DNA of 14,651 nucleotides from an uncultured Actinomycetes bacterium (GTDB lineage: Bacteria > Actinomycetota > Actinomycetes > Nanopelagicales > Nanopelagicaceae). This document shows, in pieces, positions 12,171-14,651 of this stretch. The DNA lies in the NCBI GenBank assembly GCA_903822245.1, contig CAIJOE010000041.1:1-14651 (forward strand), written 5' to 3'. How positions within the stretch are numbered: the stretch's first letter is position 1; each line of letters opens with the position of its first letter. The position numbers were made by a program, and so were the translations under genes. The notes beneath the pieces are model-generated. The model was not told where the DNA came from and made no database searches. It saw nothing but the letters and a program-made list of their open reading frames with translations.

Positions 12171-12944
12171 TTACTGCTTCGAACGCCTGCCTCTTGGTGA
12201 GAGAAAGGTAACTCCGGCGGCAAATCTGGCAAGAATCGGTCCGAAAGTAGCCTTCAAGGCTCGAGCTCGACGGAAATCATGAATTGGCCAGTTATCTCTA
12301 ATTGCGCGAATTTGTAACAAAGTATCTGGGTTGATAACTGCTGGGTGGCCAACAGTTTCTAGTAAAGGAATATCGTAATGGCTATCTGAGTAGGCATAGC
12401 ACTTTGAAAGGTCAATTCCGCGCTCACGAGCCAACTCACAAATTGCAATCGATTTTTCTTTTCCGTGCAATAAATTACCGATCATCTTTCCGGTGTAGAC
12501 ACCATCTTTACTTTCCGCTCTAGTTCCTAATGCGCCTGTAAAACCAAGTCGCTCTGCGATTAAATTTGCCATATCAAGGGGGGTTGCCGTAACTAACCAA
12601 ACTTCTTCACCATTATTTAAATGTTGGTTGGCAATTTCAATAGTACCTTGCCAAATCGCAGGTGAAACATATTGATCATAAACCTCAGCACCCATTGCTA
12701 AAATTTCTTTAACGTTGTGACCAGCAATAAATTCACAGGCAGCGCTTTGATACTTTGAGATTTCTTCAGGATTCTCGGTCCCTGTCAATTTATATCTTAA
12801 GTTTGCGAGGACAAAGGTTGAGATATCCCGCTTTGAGAAGAATCCCCGCTGATACATGCCACGGCCCAAGAAAAAGAGCGTTGACCCACGGATGATTGTG
12901 TTATCGACATCAAAGAAAGCGGCGTTCTTGGCTTTCTCAGTCAT
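12171..12944 (-). CDS. HAD-superfamily IB phosphatase (SerB-like)
   Basis: A 257-residue cytoplasmic phosphatase of HAD subfamily IB. The motifs are complete: motif I FFDVDNTI (10-17, nucleophile D12 and acid D14), motif II WLVTATP (116-122), motif III lysine in HGKEKS (160-165) and motif IV AYSDSHYDIPLL (184-195, D187 and D191). The long cap between motifs I and II is typical of the actinobacterial SerB1-type members, which are often annotated as phosphoserine phosphatase. The true substrate may instead be a phospholipid head group or another phosphomonoester. The C-terminal tail is basic (RRARALK, RGRRSK), which may favour membrane or nucleic-acid contact. It has its own leaderless promoter, divergent from the histidine phosphatase. 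The gene ends 26 bp before the start of the WYL gene. Confidence 0.9.
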   Translation of the reverse strand: MTEKAKNAAFFDVDNTIIRGSTLFFLGRGMYQRGFFSKRDISTFVLANLRYKLTGTENPEEISKYQSAACEFIAGHNVKEILAMGAEVYDQYVSPAIWQGTIEIANQHLNNGEEVWLVTATPLDMANLIAERLGFTGALGTRAESKDGVYTGKMIGNLLHGKEKSIAICELARERGIDLSKCYAYSDSHYDIPLLETVGHPAVINPDTLLQIRAIRDNWPIHDFRRARALKATFGPILARFAAGVTFLSPRGRRSKQ

Positions 12945-12956
12945 GGGCCAACCTTA
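12942..12956 (-). promoter_or_regulatory. Leaderless -10 element for the HAD phosphatase
   Basis: On the minus strand TAAGGT (12951-12956) is followed by TGGCCC (6 nt) and the ATG at 12944. No ribosome binding site lies between. This is the same 6-nt geometry as for the divergent gene at 13000. Confidence 0.5.
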
Positions 12957-12987
12957 TCGGGCTTAGAGATGAGTTGGCTTAGATAGG

Positions 12988-13000
12988 TATGATTCACGTA
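12988..13000 (+). promoter_or_regulatory. Leaderless -10 element for the histidine phosphatase operon
   Basis: TATGAT (12988-12993) is followed by 6 nt (TCACGT) and the ATG at 13000. No Shine-Dalgarno sequence is present. It would drive the histidine phosphatase, TlpA and CcdA genes as one transcript. Confidence 0.6.
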
Positions 13001-13620
13001 TGGCTCAAACAATCCACGTAATGCGACATGGGGAAGTAGAGAATCCCGAAAAGATCCTCTACGGCCGTCAGCCAGGATGGCGATTGTCGCAGCGCGGGCA
13101 AGAGATGGCTCGTGTAGTTGCAGAATGGTCAAAGGATTTAGATTTAGGCGCAATTCACGCCTCACCATTACAGCGTGCTCAAGAAACTGCCGCACCAGTT
13201 GCAGCTGCGCATAATCTTCAAATTCAAACAGATCCTAATTTAATTGAAGCTGCAAATATTTTTGAGGGCAAGAAATTTGAATTAGGCAGTGGAGTTCTTC
13301 GTCATCCATCGGCTTGGCGCCATCTTCGGAATCCTTGGAAGCCATCTTGGGGTGAGCCTTACACTGAACAAATCGAGCGCATGCTTGCTGGCGTATTTGC
13401 TGCTCGTGATGCCGCAAATGGTAAAGATGCACTAATTGTTTCCCACCAACTTCCGATTTGGATTTTAAGATCAGCTGTTGAAGGTCGATCAATGTTGCAC
13501 GATCCACGTAAACGAATATGCACCTTGGCTTCGGTTACTAGCCTTCATTTAGATGAAGGCGGAATGATTAGCGGAGTTTCATATCACGAGCCAGCAAAGC
13601 ATTTACTACCGCCTAAATGA
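13000..13620 (+). CDS. Histidine phosphatase (phosphoglycerate mutase superfamily)
   Basis: A 206-residue cytoplasmic phosphatase of the histidine phosphatase superfamily. The catalytic pocket is complete: MRHGE (8-12; nucleophile H10, R9), SPLQRAQETA (55-64, R59), the acid E83 (NLIEAANIFEG) and VSHQLP (147-152, H149). This is the phosphatase branch rather than a glycolytic mutase, judging by the short length and lack of mutase insertions; the substrate is unknown. It is the first gene of an operon with tlpA (ATGA overlap, 13617-13620) and ccdA. The same order (Rv0525-Rv0526-Rv0527) stands at the head of the cytochrome c maturation cluster in M. tuberculosis, so a link to that pathway or merely conserved linkage is possible. 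Confidence 0.92.
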   Translation: MAQTIHVMRHGEVENPEKILYGRQPGWRLSQRGQEMARVVAEWSKDLDLGAIHASPLQRAQETAAPVAAAHNLQIQTDPNLIEAANIFEGKKFELGSGVLRHPSAWRHLRNPWKPSWGEPYTEQIERMLAGVFAARDAANGKDALIVSHQLPIWILRSAVEGRSMLHDPRKRICTLASVTSLHLDEGGMISGVSYHEPAKHLLPPK

Positions 13621-14165
13621 AGAAGGTTATAGCGCTCTCATTTGTTCTTTTATTAACTGGATGTTCTGGTGGCGGCCTGTCATCAGCAAACGAAAATTCT
13701 TTTGTATCTGGCAATGGTTCAGCAGTAATAATAAAAGAAAGTAATCGAAAGGTTGCTCCGGTTATTTCCGGTGAAATTCTTTCCGGTGGCACTCTCAATT
13801 TAGACCAGGGGAAAGTCACGGTATTAAATGTTTGGGCTTCGTGGTGTTCACCTTGCCGAGCTGAAGCTCCAACTCTTCAAGATTTTGCAGCCAAGAATCC
13901 AAATATCCAATTCGCCGGGATATTGACTAGAGATAATCTAACCTCGGCCCAGCGCTTTGTTGAGCGTTTTAAGATCACTTATCCATCTTTTGTAGATGAC
14001 TCATTGATTGCCAAATTCCGTGGGACACTTCCCGCGAATGCGATTCCTACAACTTTGGTTATTGATTCTAAAGGCAGGGTGGCTGCTCGAATTAGCGGTC
14101 AAGCCACAGTTGCAATGCTCTCTGATGTATTAAGCAAGGTCTCTGGATTGAGCATCAATGCATAG
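13617..14165 (+). CDS. TlpA/ResA-like thioredoxin lipoprotein
   Basis: Extracytoplasmic thiol-disulfide reductase of the TlpA/ResA type, tethered to the outer face of the membrane; reduces the haem-binding cysteines of apocytochrome c or other exported proteins. The 182-residue protein opens with a lipoprotein signal peptide: KK, hydrophobic 4-13, then lipobox LTGC with lipidated C16, followed by a Gly/Ser linker. The thioredoxin fold carries VWASWCSPCRAEAP (72-85), with redox cysteines C77 and C80, and the cis-proline loop AIPTTLVID (142-150). It is made with the preceding gene (4-nt overlap) and the following ccdA (8-nt overlap). CcdA would supply its electrons across the membrane. The name resA is plausible, but general TlpA cannot be excluded. 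Confidence 0.93.
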   Translation: MKKVIALSFVLLLTGCSGGGLSSANENSFVSGNGSAVIIKESNRKVAPVISGEILSGGTLNLDQGKVTVLNVWASWCSPCRAEAPTLQDFAAKNPNIQFAGILTRDNLTSAQRFVERFKITYPSFVDDSLIAKFRGTLPANAIPTTLVIDSKGRVAARISGQATVAMLSDVLSKVSGLSINA

Positions 14166-14651
14166 TTTCTTTGTAGACCAGATATTTACTGGAAACCTAA
14201 TTGTTGCGATGTTTGTGGCAGCTATCGCAGGAGTAATTTCATTCTTCTCACCATGTGTATTGCCACTGGTTCCTGGCTATCTTTCATATGCCGCGGGAAT
14301 GAGCGAAGTTAGAAGTCGTGGCAGGGTCGCACTCGGTTCACTTCTTTTTGTAATTGGATTTTCAACTTTATTTATTTCCTATGGCGTCCTATTTGGCTCA
14401 CTCGGTGCAAAGATAAATAGTCACTCAAATATCATTTCTATAATTTTGGGACTTCTTACAATTTTTATGGGTGTGGTCTTTCTCTTTAACCAAAAGTTCT
14501 ATCGCTCTTTTAAACCAACCTGGAAGACTAGAACTGGCCTTGTCGGTGCTCCAGTCCTTGGATTCCTATTTGGAATCGGTTGGACACCCTGTATTGGTCC
14601 AACACTTGGAGCCGTTCAGGCTCTTTCATTTGAGACATCAAGTGCCCTTCG
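14158..14651 (+). CDS. ccdA: CcdA-like transmembrane electron carrier (3' truncated by window)
   Basis: Membrane protein of the CcdA/DsbD transmembrane family, which passes reducing equivalents from cytoplasmic thioredoxin to an external partner, here presumably the TlpA lipoprotein. The 164 readable codons begin with ATG at 14158, inside the end of tlpA (8-nt overlap). The two conserved redox cysteines are visible: C33 in FFSPCVLPLVPGYL and C145 in GIGWTPCIGPTLGA. At least four hydrophobic segments are present (about 15-42, 57-80, 92-110 and 128-150). The reading frame is open to the window edge. By comparison with mycobacteria, ResB and CcsA (System II cytochrome c assembly) would be expected next. 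Confidence 0.92.
   Translation, partial: MHSFFVDQIFTGNLIVAMFVAAIAGVISFFSPCVLPLVPGYLSYAAGMSEVRSRGRVALGSLLFVIGFSTLFISYGVLFGSLGAKINSHSNIISIILGLLTIFMGVVFLFNQKFYRSFKPTWKTRTGLVGAPVLGFLFGIGWTPCIGPTLGAVQALSFETSSAL

Noticed and set aside
12947..12978. Inverted repeat GCCAAC (12947-12952) and GTTGGC (12973-12978) in the divergent promoter gap
   Set aside because: The arms are only 6 bp with a 20-nt spacer, which is easily met by chance in a 55-bp gap. It could be an operator because the left arm touches the -10 of the HAD gene, but there is no independent support.
12941..13507. Minus-strand open frames of 84 and 90 codons (12941-13195, 13235-13507)
   Set aside because: They lie opposite the histidine phosphatase, whose catalytic residues are all present. 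The first also runs through the divergent promoter region.
13000..13620. Histidine phosphatase as a glycolytic phosphoglycerate mutase (gpmA)
   Set aside because: It is shorter than dPGM enzymes (about 250 residues), and the context is redox/cytochrome maturation rather than glycolysis; the general phosphatase call is safer.
1..14651. A defence island, prophage, integrative element or CRISPR system
   Set aside because: The genes are core metabolic, repair and envelope functions with uniform codon use and tight spacing. There is no integrase, transposase, toxin-antitoxin pair, repeat array or tRNA attachment site.

Overview
The window looks like a compact, streamlined actinobacterial chromosome. 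The base composition is A+T-leaning (G+C in the low-to-mid 40s by eye), but the gene content is actinobacterial: an XPB-type helicase next to a helicase-associated/WYL protein, split heterodimeric lycopene cyclase, a Brp/Blh retinal-forming dioxygenase, and a histidine phosphatase - TlpA - CcdA series. Most non-operonic genes appear leaderless, with an actinobacterial -10 hexamer about 6 nt before the start codon. Together this points to a planktonic freshwater lineage of the acI type (Candidatus Nanopelagicales, such as Planktophila or Nanopelagicus). The placement is inference; no rRNA or other marker gene is present.

Left end (1-1985): the last codons of an upstream gene and a strong intrinsic terminator, then a small three-helix membrane protein of unknown function, then a retinal-supply module. 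crtYd and crtYc (minus strand) cyclise lycopene to beta-carotene, and divergent blh (plus strand) cleaves beta-carotene to retinal. The two transcripts leave a 35-nt gap with overlapping -10 boxes. No rhodopsin gene and no crtE/B/I are in the window; retinal would serve an actinorhodopsin encoded elsewhere.

Middle (1982-7255): a cysteine-rich YkgJ/DUF3109-like putative metal-chelating protein, divergent from proC (proline synthesis). proC is coupled to a secreted beta-propeller-like protein. A large secreted metallopeptidase (HExxHxxGF, fibronectin III, blade-like repeats) converges on that gene with an 18-bp overlap. A glutaredoxin-like protein with a TTG start follows.

Right-middle (7252-12944, all minus): XPB helicase, an M20 carboxypeptidase-like enzyme and a helicase-associated/WYL protein form one probable operon. 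The helicase and the helicase-associated protein seem to share a homologous domain, which suggests a DNA-repair or DNA-remodelling pair. A HAD-IB phosphatase lies upstream of them.

Right end (12988-14651, plus): histidine phosphatase, lipoprotein thioredoxin TlpA/ResA and a truncated CcdA overlap one another as an operon. This looks like the start of a System II cytochrome c maturation cluster.

All four convergent junctions have zero or negative intergenic distance, so no intrinsic terminator fits between them. No tRNA, rRNA, CRISPR, insertion sequence or phage feature was seen, and no stretch of 300 bases lacks a gene.
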